Below, piece after piece: positions 11,569 to 22,175 of a stretch of DNA of 22,412 bases (the first letter of the stretch is position 1; each line of letters starts with the position of its first letter). Origin of the DNA: Fomitopsis serialis (lineage: Eukaryota > Basidiomycota > Agaricomycetes > Polyporales > Fomitopsidaceae); the NCBI RefSeq assembly GCF_022376445.1, contig NW_025955526.1, positions 1 through 22,412 on the forward strand. Direction: 5' to 3'. The notes under the pieces are model-generated. The model was not told where the DNA came from. It ran no database searches and was given only the letters and a program-made list of their open reading frames with translations. The position numbers were made by a program, and so were the translations under genes.

Positions 11569-12476
11569 TCACCCGACTGTAGCAAGGTCCGCCTCCACCT
11601 TCTTTTTCCGCTTCTTCCCTTTGCTCTCCGTGGAATCGACAGTTGAATCGCGGTCGCGCTGTCTCTTCTTCTGGCCTTGTTTGGCGTTAGTAGGTGGCGG
11701 CGCATCTACGCCAGCGGGCTTCATGAAACCCGCAGGTTCACTCTTCGCGACTGCCGCCCTGGAAGGTGGTGCAGATGAGAGTGATACCGATGCTACCGCG
11801 GCTGTCTCGTGAACGAGCTGCTGCGCGGTCTTCGTCCGTGCCTTCTTGCTGTCCTTTGATTTGGTAGGATGCGGCGCTTTGAACCCGGATATCGATCCGG
11901 GGCGGCCTTTGCCTTTTAGCGGATCAGACCTGCCAGCAGCCTCCCCTGCGGGTCCCTCTGCTTCGTTGTCAGACTCGCGTACCTGCGCGGGTAGTTAGAC
12001 TCATCATAGAGAAAAAGCGGCGATGACCCCGTCAGCTTCGCAACTTCCGTAGAGTGCACGGACCTCCTTGCGCAGAACCTCCTGACCGCGTTCATTGAAT
12101 GACCTCCTTCCCCTCACGAGTGCCGACGATGCGCCCATATCATCTTCTCCCTCTTCCTTCTCTTCTTCGTCGAATATGAAAGGGACATACGACGCCTCGT
12201 ACGTCACCGACTGAGTCCTATCGTTCATGATGTCATCTAGAGTCGCAACGATCTTCGTACGGGGAACTGCACACACTTCTTTTGCTTCAAACCCGATGTT
12301 GAACTAGAACTTGCGTCGGTTCCCCAGGCATCTCGAACATCCTGCGAGACCGACCACTCCGCGTCATCCCTGATCTTTGCCTGCTCGGCCTCTACCTGGG
12401 CCTGTAACTTCGCCCGCTGCGCGTTCTGCATGAACCGCAGGCCCAGCGTACTGTTGCTGATCGCTTTGCCCGACAT
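11569..12476 (-). CDS. MPP6-like nuclear exosome cofactor, 3 exons, 260 aa
   Basis: Proteins of the MPP6 (M-phase phosphoprotein 6) family dock the helicase Mtr4 and the nuclear exosome together for 5.8S rRNA maturation and RNA decay in the nucleus. Exons on the minus strand: 12476-12311, 12266-12064 and 11982-11569. Lengths sum to 783 bases and keep frame. The start reads MSGKAISNSTLGLRFMQNAQ, matching the family opening (Leu-x-Met/Arg-Phe-Met-Gln), followed by a helical EAEQAKIRDDAEW stretch. The second conserved block is RGRRSFNERGQEV, comparable to the GRxSFxGFN block of the human protein. The C-terminal third is disordered and basic, with GFMKPAG resembling the family's terminal FLKP motif, and ends in a KKRKKK patch suited to nuclear import. 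Intron 2 has a CTAAC branch site; intron 1 is only 44 nt, so its exact borders are less sure. Confidence 0.82.
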
Positions 12477-12882
12477 CGTCTCGATATCCCGGCCCTTTGG
12501 TTTCGTGAAGACGTGGCTGAGCGAGTCCAGGTATTCCAAGAGTGGCAATCAGATAGCAGCGAGTCCACGCGTCAGAGCACGCCGAAGTCAAGACACCTTG
12601 CACACGCACGAAGAAACCAAGGACCTGATTGCATTCGAACAAGCGCTCAGATTGGTACAGTATGTACATGCCCCGTGGGAAGAACCTTGCCAAAATACAA
12701 TAATCATTATCCGTAAGTATTTCGGACAGAGTTACAGTAACTTCACGGCGACCGTCGGCCCAAACCCCAGCTCCACACACACCCCAGTGCAGGCTGCTCT
12801 ACTATCGTTCCTACAACAGCTGGAGAACGTTTGACGCCACACGCAATAGCAGGGCCTGAAGTTGAGTGAAAAAGGAAAACTC
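12477..12882. other. Intergenic spacer between the MPP6-like gene and tRNA-Arg
   Basis: This spacer holds the upstream region of the minus-strand MPP6-like gene. Frames that cross it (12364-12780 minus, 12430-12834 plus) are shadows partly overlapping MPP6 exon 1. No further feature is seen except the Pol III stop signal of the tRNA. Confidence 0.5.
12869..12879 (-). terminator. Pol III terminator of tRNA-Arg
   Basis: On the minus strand a TTTT run starts four bases after the last tRNA base and a TTTTT run follows three bases later, a typical RNA polymerase III stop. Confidence 0.65.
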
Positions 12883-12974
12883 TACGCCCGCCGGGACTCG
12901 AACCCGGAACCTTCAGATAGCAGAGCGTTCCTATTCGTAGGAATCTGACATCATAACCATTAGACGACGAGCGC
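12883..12974 (-). tRNA. tRNA-Arg(CCT) with a 19-nt intron
   Basis: Minus strand. The acceptor arm GCGCTCG pairs with CGGGCGT (two G-U pairs), with A at position 73. The D arm is GTCTAATGGTTATGAT. The anticodon stem TCAGA/TCTGA is perfect, and the loop starts TT-CCT-A, giving anticodon CCT (reads AGG, arginine). An intron of 19 bases sits after position 37; its TAGG pairs with the anticodon region, as usual for eukaryotic nuclear tRNA introns. The T arm CCGGG-TTCGAGT-CCCGG is perfect and contains the B box. Mature length is 73 plus CCA. A CCA end is not encoded, as expected for a eukaryote. Confidence 0.93.
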
Positions 12975-13068
12975 GTTTATCGGATAAGCCTTTGAAAATG
13001 ACATCTCATGAGGGCAAGCAAGTTAGCCTTGTTTGTGACCTGCCGGTGAACGTTTGAACCGTGACTTT

Positions 13069-13089
13069 TACTACGGTTTAGACGTAGTA
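13069..13089. repeat. Small hairpin upstream of the tRNA and ALKBH6-like gene
   Basis: TACTACG and CGTAGTA form a 7-bp stem around a 7-base loop, between the divergently arranged tRNA and ALKBH6-like gene. Function is not evident. Confidence 0.3.
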
Positions 13090-13246
13090 GAACACTGACC
13101 TCTCCTCCAGCTTGGGGTCCCTGCCAGCGGTACTACTGTACCTTGAAGTCGTGTTTGTCTCGAAGAAACTGTTATTCTCACTGTAGTGCTCCGGTGGTCC
13201 GAAGCGACTTAATCACAAACGTGCAGTAAGTCGTTGGCTTGGCAGA

Positions 13247-14428
13247 ATGCGAATGACTGAATGCCAACCTCAACAAAGCTATAACACTTATGAAATGGCT
13301 GAAGTGATGGACCTAGCACACTATCTGATGCCTGGCACAGATGAGGCATTCTATATTCCTGACTTCGTCTCAGCGGAGGAAGAAGAGCTTCTCATACGGA
13401 AGGTAGGCATCTGCCTGTACTTATTGGCACCGCAGCAACAACGGGTATTATTCGATAGATCCACGAATCACCTCTCCCAAAGTGGAAGCAGCTGGCTAAC
13501 CGACGGTGAGCAGAAGTTATGCAGGAGATGCAGTGTTATGGCCGCCAGTGCTGACTACGCGCTCGTCATGCCGCCGCGCATAGACTGCAAATATGGGGTC
13601 AGGGCCGATCTCACTCTTAGTCCTGCAGGACATTCACACATAGCCAGGGGGCGGCATGACCGCCAAGGGAGTCCTCATACCTGAGGAGATGCCTTCGTTT
13701 GTCAAGCAATAGTATGTTTGCACATTGTTTCTTGGGAGCCTATCGGACACGCTCATTTGTCTCTCATAGCCCAGACATCATCGGACGCATCAAGGCTACC
13801 GGCGCATTCCAGTCATCACCGCATGGGGCACCGAATCATGTCATAATGAACGAGGTAGACGTCCCACCTGCCCTTTCAACGATTGCTTACCAACCAATGC
13901 AGTATCTCCCAGGCCAAGGCATAATGGTCCGTCACGCGATAACTTGCATGCTGCACGTCACTCGCTCATCTTTTCCTAAAGCCACACGAAGACGGGCCCG
14001 CATACCACCCAGTCGTGGCGACTCTTTCGCTAGGCTCCCACTCCCTCTTTCACTACTACCGCTACAAGCCGTCCTCAACCACCGAATCCCCCGATCCGAC
14101 CGACCCGTCCGGCAACCAAGGGCGTGCAATTGACCCCGATCCCGTCTTCTCCGTCTTCCTCGAGCCCCGGAGTCTAGTCATCACCCGCTCTTCGCTCTAC
14201 GAAACTCACCTCCATGGTATTGACGGCGTCCACGCGGACGTCTTCCCCCTGCCCACGGACCCTAAGTCGGGCGGCGCCGCATACATCGCTAATGTGGAGA
14301 TGCTCAATAACGCAGCGACGCGGGAGCTCGTGGCAAATGGGGGGACACTCGAGCGCAGGGCCAGGTACAGCCTGACGTGCAGGGACGTCGCGCGCGTCGC
14401 GAGTGGGCTGCCGGGCCTGAGACGGTAG
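13247..14428 (+). CDS. ALKBH6-like Fe(II)/2-oxoglutarate dioxygenase, 7 exons, 278 aa
   Basis: AlkB-family enzymes use Fe(II), 2-oxoglutarate and O2 to remove alkyl groups from nucleic acid or protein; the substrate of the ALKBH6 branch is not settled. Exons: 13247-13402, 13459-13505, 13584-13597, 13648-13711, 13770-13854, 13903-13926, 13982-14428 (837 bases, in frame). Hallmarks: FYIPDFVSAEEEELLIRK near the start, LQIWGG (residues 69-74), NHVIMNEYLPGQGIM (116-130), the iron-binding HED (His132, Asp134) in PHEDGPAYHP, ATLSLGSHSLF, LEPRSLVI, distal iron ligand His208 in HLHGI, and the 2-oxoglutarate-binding Arg258-x5-Arg264 (RYSLTCR). All catalytic residues are present. The Met at 13295 (MAEVMDL) has a good context and is an alternative start. 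Exons 3 and 6 are only 14 and 24 bases long, yet carry conserved motifs. It runs convergently to the SET5-like gene. Confidence 0.88.
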
Positions 14429-14846
14429 TCGCTGATCCTCTTCACCGTCATGTAAGCTACGGCACATTCACCACTGTATGAGAGAACAGGCTGTCTGAGT
14501 TCAACCAGGTTACAAGAAGCTGTCCTGTGCCAAGAGCTTAAGCCTGCTATATGATTTTATGGAGTTTGGCAGCATGGGAACGGCAAAGTATATTTAATGT
14601 CAGTGGAGCATGGTGGGCCCCGAAGTGGAAAACTACAATGTTGAGGTAGTCGTTTATCTGAGGGGCTATCTTACACAAAGATAATGGCGGCATGCCGAGA
14701 CGACAGGAAATCGGGTCAGTTGCATTCGCCAGAGCTACAATAACGCTACATTTGCAAGACAATTCACTAACGACACAGTATGCGTGCTTTTGCTCCTCCC
14801 CAGCAGCAGGGCACCTTGTATCCGCAGAGAAACCGACAACACACCG
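14429..14846. other. Shared 3' region between convergent ALKBH6-like and SET5-like genes
   Basis: These 418 bases lie between two convergent stop codons and should hold both 3' untranslated regions. AT content is higher than in the flanking exons. No gene is recognised. Confidence 0.5.
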
Positions 14847-16390
14847 CTACAACACTCCCAGCCCCGCCTTCAGCTCCGCCTCCAAATCCGACATCTCTCC
14901 ATTCGCCGCTCCATCCACACCGTCCCCTCCCTCCGCCCCCGCTGTCGCCCTCCTCTCCTCCACCGCCTTCGCCTCTCTCACGCATCGCTCGCACTCGCAC
15001 TTCCCGAAGCCCCACTCCAGTAGGCGCTTCCGCCGCTGCTCGACCGGCAGGCTCGGGTCGACGTACGTGATGGTGAGCTCCTCGCCCGCGGGGATCGCGC
15101 GCCGCGCGAGGACGGTGACCCGCGCGAGCGCGGTGCGCTGGTCGAGGTGCCGCACAGAGAGGCTCGGCTCGCAGGAGTGGTTCAAATGCGAGTGCAGGAC
15201 GTACAGGCCGCCGTGCGCTTCCAGGTCTGTTCAGCCGTCAGCGTGAACTATGCGGCGGTCACGGTGAGGGCGAGGAAGCACTGACTGAGGCTCATGCGCC
15301 CGAGGCCGAGCAGGAACGCGTCGTATGTGAAGAGCGCGTCTGCGATTTCTGGTTTGACGGGCTTCTTGAGTGTCCGCGCGAGCCGCTTCTTCTCGCGATC
15401 CGTGGCGGGCTCGTGGAATGCGCGCACGTAATGCTCGAACGCCTTCTTCCACGTTTCCCTGTCTGGCTCTGCGCCGTTAAGCCTGCGCCATGATGTATGA
15501 AATCTATAAACACGAAGAATGTCCAGTTTACTCACCATCCGCCTTTCGCGCGCTGCTCCATCCCGAGCTGAGCCATCGCCTTCACAAACCGCCAATCAGT
15601 CTCCGCCTGCGTCTCATCCTGCTGGTACGCAAGAATCACACGCGCCGTGCATTGTGCGAGCGCGTGCAGCGCCATCCATTCGCTCTGCCGCGCGAACTTG
15701 ATCAGACCCTGCGACGCGGGATTGTTCGCGGGGCAGAGCAGCGGGTGCGTGCGCGCTGAGCGCGAGAGACAGAGACGGTTGCAGAAGCGCGCGGGGCATG
15801 ATGGGGTGGAGGGGGTGGAGGCTGAAGAGGAGGACGAGCAGGGGAGGACGAGCGATGAGCTCTGGATGATAGGCGTACTGCAGAAGGCGCAGGCGAGGCC
15901 AGCGACCTGGAGGTCGTATATCTCCCTGCACAGAACTGACGTGAATGTTGGACCAACGTGTCTGGTTTCATACATACCATTCGGGCGCGAGCACGAACGG
16001 CTCCTCCTTCCATACAGCTTCACCCTCGGCGATGTCTTCGCTTGCTACCAACCCCTTGCCCTTCTTCCTCCCGAAATACCTCACCTCCACCTTCGGCGTC
16101 CACTTCCGCACATCCAAATTCTCCACCAAGTGAGAGCTCGGGAGGTTGTTGCTCGCACCGTTGAGCCCAGATTGACCGGCGCCCTGGTATTGCGCGGTCA
16201 CGGCTGAGAGAATGAGGCCCTCCTGCTGCAGGGTTTTGCGCGTTCGCTTCTCGCTGACGGTCCAGTGTGGGTGGTGAGCGAGCAGCTGAGCATGTAATTT
16301 GGCAGCACCGAGGCTGGGGTGTCCTACACGTAGAGCATGGAGGGCAGCTTTGAGGTCGGCCTCCGCTGGAGAGATCGACGACTGGGACAT
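14847..16390 (-). CDS. SET5-like MYND/SET-domain lysine methyltransferase, 4 exons, 459 aa
   Basis: The fold transfers methyl groups from S-adenosylmethionine to lysine; yeast Set5, the closest family I recognise, methylates histone H4 N-terminal lysines. Exons on the minus strand: 16390-15978, 15925-15536, 15482-15286, 15226-14847 (1380 bases, in frame, all GT-AG). Residues 1-65 form a helical, basic N-terminal part. The SET domain opens around 100-137 (VEVRYFGRKKGKGLVASEDI) and is split by a MYND-like finger with Cys150, 153, 167, 181, 186, 190, His198 and Cys202. It resumes with HLNHSC (347-352, cofactor pocket) and GEELTITY (catalytic Tyr388). A post-SET CECERC (410-415) follows. A Ser/Thr/Pro run of 13 residues separates Cys167 and Cys181, where MYND fingers normally have two. 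An upstream in-frame Met at 16432 would add 14 residues; MSQSS was preferred because conserved helical sequence starts soon after. An SMYD-type protein acting on a non-histone substrate is the alternative. Confidence 0.85.
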
Positions 16391-16811
16391 GGCTTTCAGA
16401 TGCGATCTTGGGGGTGACGATGATTTTCGCACACGATCGCTGCACGAGCACGATCGAAGAAGCGCTCCAGATTGTGCTCCTCCGGCCTCGATCTCACAAC
16501 AATCTCACGGAGTCGACTGTGATCTACGGGGACACAGTAAAGCACATCGGTCGTTTATTGGCAGGCGGCAAGAAACGACAACACAAATCATGTCGTCAGT
16601 CTTCTTTGCACAACATCGAAACATATAATGCACGCAATGAAACATGAGTATGTAAGATATCTCGTAAGGTCGGTCTATCGTGGATATTAGCGAAGAGCGG
16701 CCGAAATTAATGCCTATTATCGATCTTCCCTTCATTAGCAACTCTCGACTCGATGAAGCAATAATCAAGTCGAAAATGCAAGTAGGGGTGGAGATTGGCC
16801 AAGGAACTCAC

Positions 16812-17041
16812 GAAGGATGGCGCAATTGCTCCAAGTACAAGCGGTCCATGGCGAATACCGCTAAAGAAGAACTTAGGCTAGATCAGCTCGACGAAACTCA
16901 GCATTCCCAAGCAGACAACGACGGACGTCCTTCAAGATGACAAGTAAACTTGATGATGAACAAGAAGAGGAGGACGCCGACTGACGCGTTGGTCGCGAGG
17001 AAATTTACGGAGTTTAGGGCCGGGCGGTGCGCGTTTGGCGC
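16812..17041 (-). CDS. Possible small single-membrane-span protein, partial exons
   Basis: On the minus strand an open stretch 17041-16950 encodes sequence ending LATNASVGVLLFLFII. It is followed by a plausible intron 16949-16861 (donor GTTTAC, pyrimidine-rich acceptor ttcttctttag, CTGAT branch-like site). The exon 16860-16812 continues in frame as NGIRHGPLVLGAIAPSF and stops at a perfect GTGAGT donor. The result would be one hydrophobic segment followed by a short polar end, the shape of small tail-anchored or TOM-subunit-like proteins. No in-frame ATG is found: a TGA lies upstream, so a further 5' exon ending at the acceptor before 17041 would be needed, and the 3' end is unclear. Family not recognised; it may be chance. 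Confidence 0.22.
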
Positions 17042-17069
17042 CTGGAAGCGCGACGCGCCGACACGCGCC

Positions 17070-17075
17070 CACGTG
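17070..17075 (+). promoter_or_regulatory. CACGTG (E-box) upstream of the CHO2-like gene
   Basis: CACGTG lies 85 bases before the CHO2 start codon. In yeast, phospholipid genes including CHO2 are switched on by the bHLH pair Ino2/Ino4 through related CANNTG elements. A single hexamer is weak evidence, and its use here is inference. Confidence 0.3.
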
Positions 17076-17159
17076 GCCGCATAAGCGGCAGGAACCCTCG
17101 TACGTACAGCTCAGGTACAGCGTTGTCTCAGTCTGCTACGTCGACCACCGTCCCCTGCC

Positions 17160-20100
17160 ATGGCGTCGGGCGATACCCCTCATACCCTCCGCCACCGCCG
17201 CAAAGGCTCGAACGACTCTGATGCGACCCATGTCTCTCAAGACGAGGCACGCCCGCGCAAGACCGAGGAGGTCGTCTGGGGCAAGACGCCAAGCGGCGAA
17301 GGCACGTACCCCTCATGCAGTGATCGTTTTTCATCTCACTAACATCCGTCCCAAACTTGCTAGTCTTCCGTGTGCCAACAACACACGACGTCCTGACGGC
17401 GCTCTTCCACCCTGCATACCCTAAATCGCACCTCGATTTGCTGAACCTCGGCTTGCTCGGCCTGCAGCTTGTGCTCTTCTTCGTGCTGCCACGTAACGTC
17501 GCGAAAGTCTTCTTCTTCGTCTACTTCGCCTTCTGGCGCGCGGCATACGACTTGGGCCTCGGCTGGGTGCTCACCAAGCAGAGCAGGCGGAAATGGATTG
17601 TCCGCGAGGTTCAGCGCCTCGGGTGGCTCGACGAAAAGCGCATGCCCGCCATGCGCAACTGGATCAGGCAGCAGCTAGCAGGGAAGATGGGCAAGGACTA
17701 TTCATTCGACGTACGTTCATGTACGCATGCCGTCACACGACTTCTTACCGTTGCACATAGGAGCTTCCGCTGGAATACAATACGTGGCTTCTGTTCCGTC
17801 AGCTGGTGGACATCATCTTGCTCAAGTGAGTTCGTCTTTTCTTCCTGAGTTCGTGTAGACGCGGTCGTGTTTCTGGTGCAGCCGCTCTCGGACGAGAAGT
17901 TTGCGTAGCGCCAGGCGCTAAATTTCATGGGGGTCAGAAGCATATAGCGCCTCAGTCTGGTACCGAATGGGTACGATAGCTGAATGATAGGCGCACCTAG
18001 CTCTGTGTATTGCATCACGCATACTAGAAGTCGAACAATGCCGGCAGCAGTTCGTAAGTTCATGGCGACAGTTGTGCTCGAAAGAGGTTACTGCTGGTCA
18101 ATAATGTCGGTCAGTAGAGCGCCGTGTGCGTACCAGTGGCTTACGCTACGCTGCCCCAGTGAGCGATCTCTGCTAGGAGCGAACACCAGAAGGGATCACC
18201 TACACGAATGTCTTGTTTCCGATGCTTGTCATGAACGAATCACTGATCAGTTTCGGACCGTAGTGACTTCCTGGCTTATTGCATGTTCGCCTTCACCTGC
18301 TTCCGCATCCCGACAGGACTGTCGATTTCCGTCCACATGATGAGGTGAGTACACACGCTATAGTAAGACCATCCCGCTTGACATATGATGTCCGTAGGTG
18401 GATCGGAGGTATTGCTCTGATCGCATTCAACCTGTGGGTGAAGACTGAGGCGCACGATGTCGTGAAGGATTACGGCTGGTATTGGGGTGACGTCTTCTTT
18501 CAACGCGGAGGGCTGACCTTCAATGGTGTATTCGAGCTCGCGCCTCATCCTATGTACTCCGTTGGTGCGTCAATGTTTTGCATGCCGCTAGATTATGCTG
18601 AAGGGATGTAGGTTATGCTGGGTACTATGGTTTGTCTCTCATTATTGGAAGCTATTTCGTCCTCTTCGTCAGCTTGGCAGCTCATGCAGCTCAGTTTGGC
18701 TTCTTGGTATATTTCGAGAACCCTCGTAGGTGACATTGCTGCGTCACGAAGAATTCCGCTCATAAGGACCGTTCAGATATTGAACGCACCTACGGCCAGA
18801 AGAAGCTTCTCGCTCTGCGCTCCCCTCTCGCATCCGTGTCCTCGTCCTCATCCTCGAGCAAGAAATCAAGGGACAGCCCTGTCTCTCACGACCGCCAGGT
18901 ATCGTCATCCTCCATCTCCTCGGTTGACCTTCCGACACCCTCTGCGACGGAAGGCGAGACCGCAACGGAGACCGATGGACCTGTGACGGAGACAGAGACG
19001 GAGACGGAGTACGAGAGCAAGACCAAGGCTCCGAAGCGCAAGCTCCAGCGCCGCTCGGCAAGCTCGCTCGCGTCCGCTGGCTCGATGAGCGAGAGCAGCA
19101 GGACGAGGCGTGCTGGATCTCCGATCGTCTCCCAGCATGACCTCATGAATAGATACTTCCGACAGGACACTATTTTCCTGAAGAACCTCGATCTTCTGCG
19201 GTATGTCAGCTTTCTGTATCCTCACATCGCTCACTCTCCTTCCGTTACTTGCCCTTTCTGACTGCCTCCGCACAGTGCCTCCGACATCAAGCTCGTCCTC
19301 ATTATGTTCTACCCGCTCGCCCTCTCCGTGCTCCCGTCGCTTTCACCCCGCGGTGTGCTCGTGCTGCATTTCGTGCATGCCCTCACGTGGTGCCTCATGC
19401 ACTCGTTCGGTCTCGGGCTCCTGCTCCGCGCTCAGTCACAACGCAAGTTCCTCGTGCGCCACTTCTTGAAGCACTACCACTACCCCGCGCATGATCACGG
19501 GCGCGGTGCCGTCATCGAGGCGTTCACGAACTGGAAGTCGATGTATAATCTCAGCATGTGCATGACATACGGTGCGCGATTTGCCTCACGTTTCCAGTCC
19601 GAGTTCTCACGGCTGAATAATATCAGTCTCGTTCATCTGCCTTGCGTGGAAGACGTATACCATCCCGCAAGAATGGACGGTGGGCGTCGAGCTTCTGCGC
19701 CACACGATGGGAGCGGTCAGTCGCGGGTGACACGCATGTTCCGCGCACAGCATGAGCTGACTACTTCCTCCGCTGTCTAGATTCTCATCGGACTGCACGT
19801 TTGGTCGACCTTGGAATCCTACGAGGTTCTCGGTCCCTTTGGTGCGTGCCTCTCGCTTCAATGCTGTCCGTCTCTATCCACTTCCTGACAACGTTCCCTT
19901 AGGCTGGTTCTTCGGTGACTTTTTCGTGGAGGATTTCCCCTCGCACCTTGACTACACTGGCATTTACCGGTGCGTGATTTACCGCGTAGCCCCCGACGCT
20001 TCTCACGGGCCCCTCTGCTGACCTTCGATATTGATTCTCAGCTACTTGAACAACCCGGAGATCATGAGCGGTGCGGCCTTCTTTGGCCTGACATTGATCA

Positions 20101-21556
20101 GCGGCAGCAAGCTCGTGGCCGCGTTGGCGGTGATCCGGCACCTTTCTCAGTGGTGGTTCTTGAGCAAGGTCGAAAAGTACGTATTCAGTCCATGCGGAAT
20201 GTCATTTATGAGGTGCTGATGGCGGTGATACTCAGCCCTCACATGCGGAAATTGTACGGAGACTCGCTGCGGAATGACGCGGGCTTTGTCAAGGTCATCA
20301 AGAAGGTCGCGAACAAGAACGCACGCCTTCTCGAATCCCGCGCTGGCCGGCACGCCCCGGAGATCCGCAGGGTTGCACGCGAAGTCAAGGGCACCTTCGA
20401 CAAGGTCTACGAGGAAACTGCCGACGTCGTGGAGGAGTTCTTGGCAAAGTGTCAGTCCCCTGCTTCTCACCGATCATGAAGGGAACCCGCATTTGGCTCA
20501 CACGAGGATTCTGGCAGCACGTCCTAAAATCTCGGAGGTTGTCCAGGACACGAAGATCCTGCTCCAGCAATCGAGGGAACGACTTGTCATCTCGTACGTT
20601 TCTTTTGAATGGCGAAGCAGCATCGCCTCTGACTAGAAGGACTGCATAGCCGGGTAGCCAATGACATATCCTCCTACGACACAGCCAAGTACAAGGTCTC
20701 TATTGTGCCCGCTGCAGATGGCTCCCTTCGCTTCCATCTCGGCGAGCCCATCAGAGTGCAGTGGCGGGCGCCGCTGCACCATTCGCGACGCGATTGGATT
20801 GGCATTTATCGGGTGCATCTCCATACCACCCTCGTCCTGACCAACTCCGACTGACCTATCACGTCCGCAGGTGGGAGCGAACCAATCAAACCTGGTCACG
20901 AAAACGTCCTCGCTCGGAATGTGGGTTCCGGTGCATGATGAGGAATGGGATGGCGACATTCCCTTGAGCCTCAACCGGCCGAACCGTCCCGATAACGACT
21001 CGGAGGATGGAAAAGTTATCTTCCAGCGCGGGACCTTGCCCTGGCAGACTGGTCGCTACGAGGTATGGCGACCATAAGTTCTGATCCTCGTCTGATATCA
21101 CTAATCCCTGTCAAAAGATCCGCTACCATCATGACGGGAAGTACAATGTCATGGGCTTAGACGGTCCCTTCGAGGTCTACGGTGTGTTCCCCAGTTTCCA
21201 TATCCCAGGACACCCGATACCTAAACGCTCCTCTGTACAGTGGACAAACCCAGTGCCATGAACTTCGACAGCATCCGAAGGAGCCTCATGCACATTGTGC
21301 CGCTCTGTCTTGACTCCGACCCTTCTCTGATTCCGCTGTCGTGCAAATCCGAGAAGAGAAGACGGCCAGCGAAGACGATGACACTCGGGACCCGGACGAC
21401 TTCCGCTTCTGGTCGGAGAGGCAGGCCAAACGCATTTCGGCCGCAATCAAGCAAGCGTTCGGTGTCGAGCTCACGCCGGAGGTCGTCGTGGCGGATGCGA
21501 ACATCAACGCTTTGGCTAACCGGGTACTGCTCTCGAAAGAGCTGCTGTCGGACTGA
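17160..21556 (+). CDS. cho2: Phosphatidylethanolamine N-methyltransferase, CHO2 type, at least 18 exons
   Basis: CHO2/PEM1 enzymes catalyse the first methylation of phosphatidylethanolamine with S-adenosylmethionine, in the ER membrane. Exons: 17160-17301, 17364-17710, 17761-17825, 18264-18344, 18398-18564, 18612-18725, 18777-19200, 19276-19571, 19627-19715, 19781-19841, 19903-19969, 20042-20176, 20236-20450, 20518-20593, 20650-20812, 20871-21062, 21118-21181, 21241-21556. Landmarks: [15 protein letters not shown]; a first membrane block ([18 protein letters not shown]); [27 protein letters not shown] ending the first half; a Ser/Thr/Glu-rich linker; a second half with WFFGDFF, TGIYRYLNNPE and [12 protein letters not shown]; then a helical region and a C-terminal soluble domain with DWIGIYR. 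Length near 980-1000 residues (yeast about 870). Intron 1 is GC-AG, intron 3 is 438 nt, and the last exon has a frame break near 21297-21360, explained either by an extra 62-nt intron (21297-21358) or a one-base error. Confidence 0.92.
17826..18263 (+). other. Unusually long CHO2 intron 3 (438 nt)
   Basis: The donor is GTGAGT and the acceptor is accgtag. The flanking exons join to read [15 protein letters not shown], which matches the uninterrupted order of the yeast protein, so no exon is hidden here. The other introns of the gene are 47-75 nt. The intron holds a 9-base direct repeat TGAGTTCGT (17827-17835 and 17846-17854) and a cluster of TAGCGCC repeats. Confidence 0.75.
17906..17952. repeat. 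TAGCGCC inverted-repeat cluster inside CHO2 intron 3
   Basis: TAGCGCC-A-GGCGCTA forms a near-perfect palindrome at 17906-17920, and TAGCGCCT recurs at 17945-17952. The AGGCGCTA at 17913-17920 can thus pair with either neighbour over 7-8 bases. Confidence 0.6.
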
Positions 21557-22175
21557 CGAGCTCAACAGCGTCATATATTTTCCGAGATGCCACCTTGCGG
21601 ACAAACCGCATCAACAATCTGTTCTTACGTCTTCCTCATGAATCCTGGTGTGCTTGGATTATCGAGCCCTGTTGTGCGAGAACACGACTATCACAGTTGT
21701 AATGACTAATGAAAATGCATGATGATCTTGACTTGAGTAGACAACCTTGTCAACTGTCTCCGAGCGTAGACCGAAGGTAGGTTTCAAGACGAGAGAAGAA
21801 ATCTTTCGTGACATCTAGACTGACCCCAATCCGCCGGTCTCCTCATGTGGGTATCACAGTAACGCTCTGCCAGATCTCCGTCATAATGGACGCAGCATGA
21901 GGATGCCTATCATTGACGACGTGTTCGTGACTTCCTGGCGTCGAAGAAACGTCAGTAGGTGAATCTATCGACTGATTATGTGATGCGCTGAGTTCACTCT
22001 GTAGGTTACCTCCCTGTTGCCGTTATATACCAAGGAGTTCGGCTCCGCTGTATGTATAGTATTGCAATGATTCGAATGCTTCAGAGCCTACGAAGGACTT
22101 GCTTCGTATGCGAGAGTCATTGGACGTCATACCGGGAATAGAAGCGACCTAGCCAGTCAACCACGGCATACTGAC
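21557..22175. other. 3' flank of the CHO2-like gene
   Basis: This moderately AT-rich stretch includes the CHO2 3' untranslated region. I see no coding frame of note and no RNA gene. Confidence 0.45.

Larger units (their letters stand above)
16391..17159. other. Divergent upstream region of the SET5-like and CHO2-like genes
   Basis: This 769-base interval separates two genes transcribed away from each other and must hold both promoters. It contains a candidate small minus-strand gene (16812-17041) and a CACGTG box near the CHO2 start. The plus-strand frame 16680-16940 (86 codons) has no recognisable motif and lies antisense to that candidate. Confidence 0.5.
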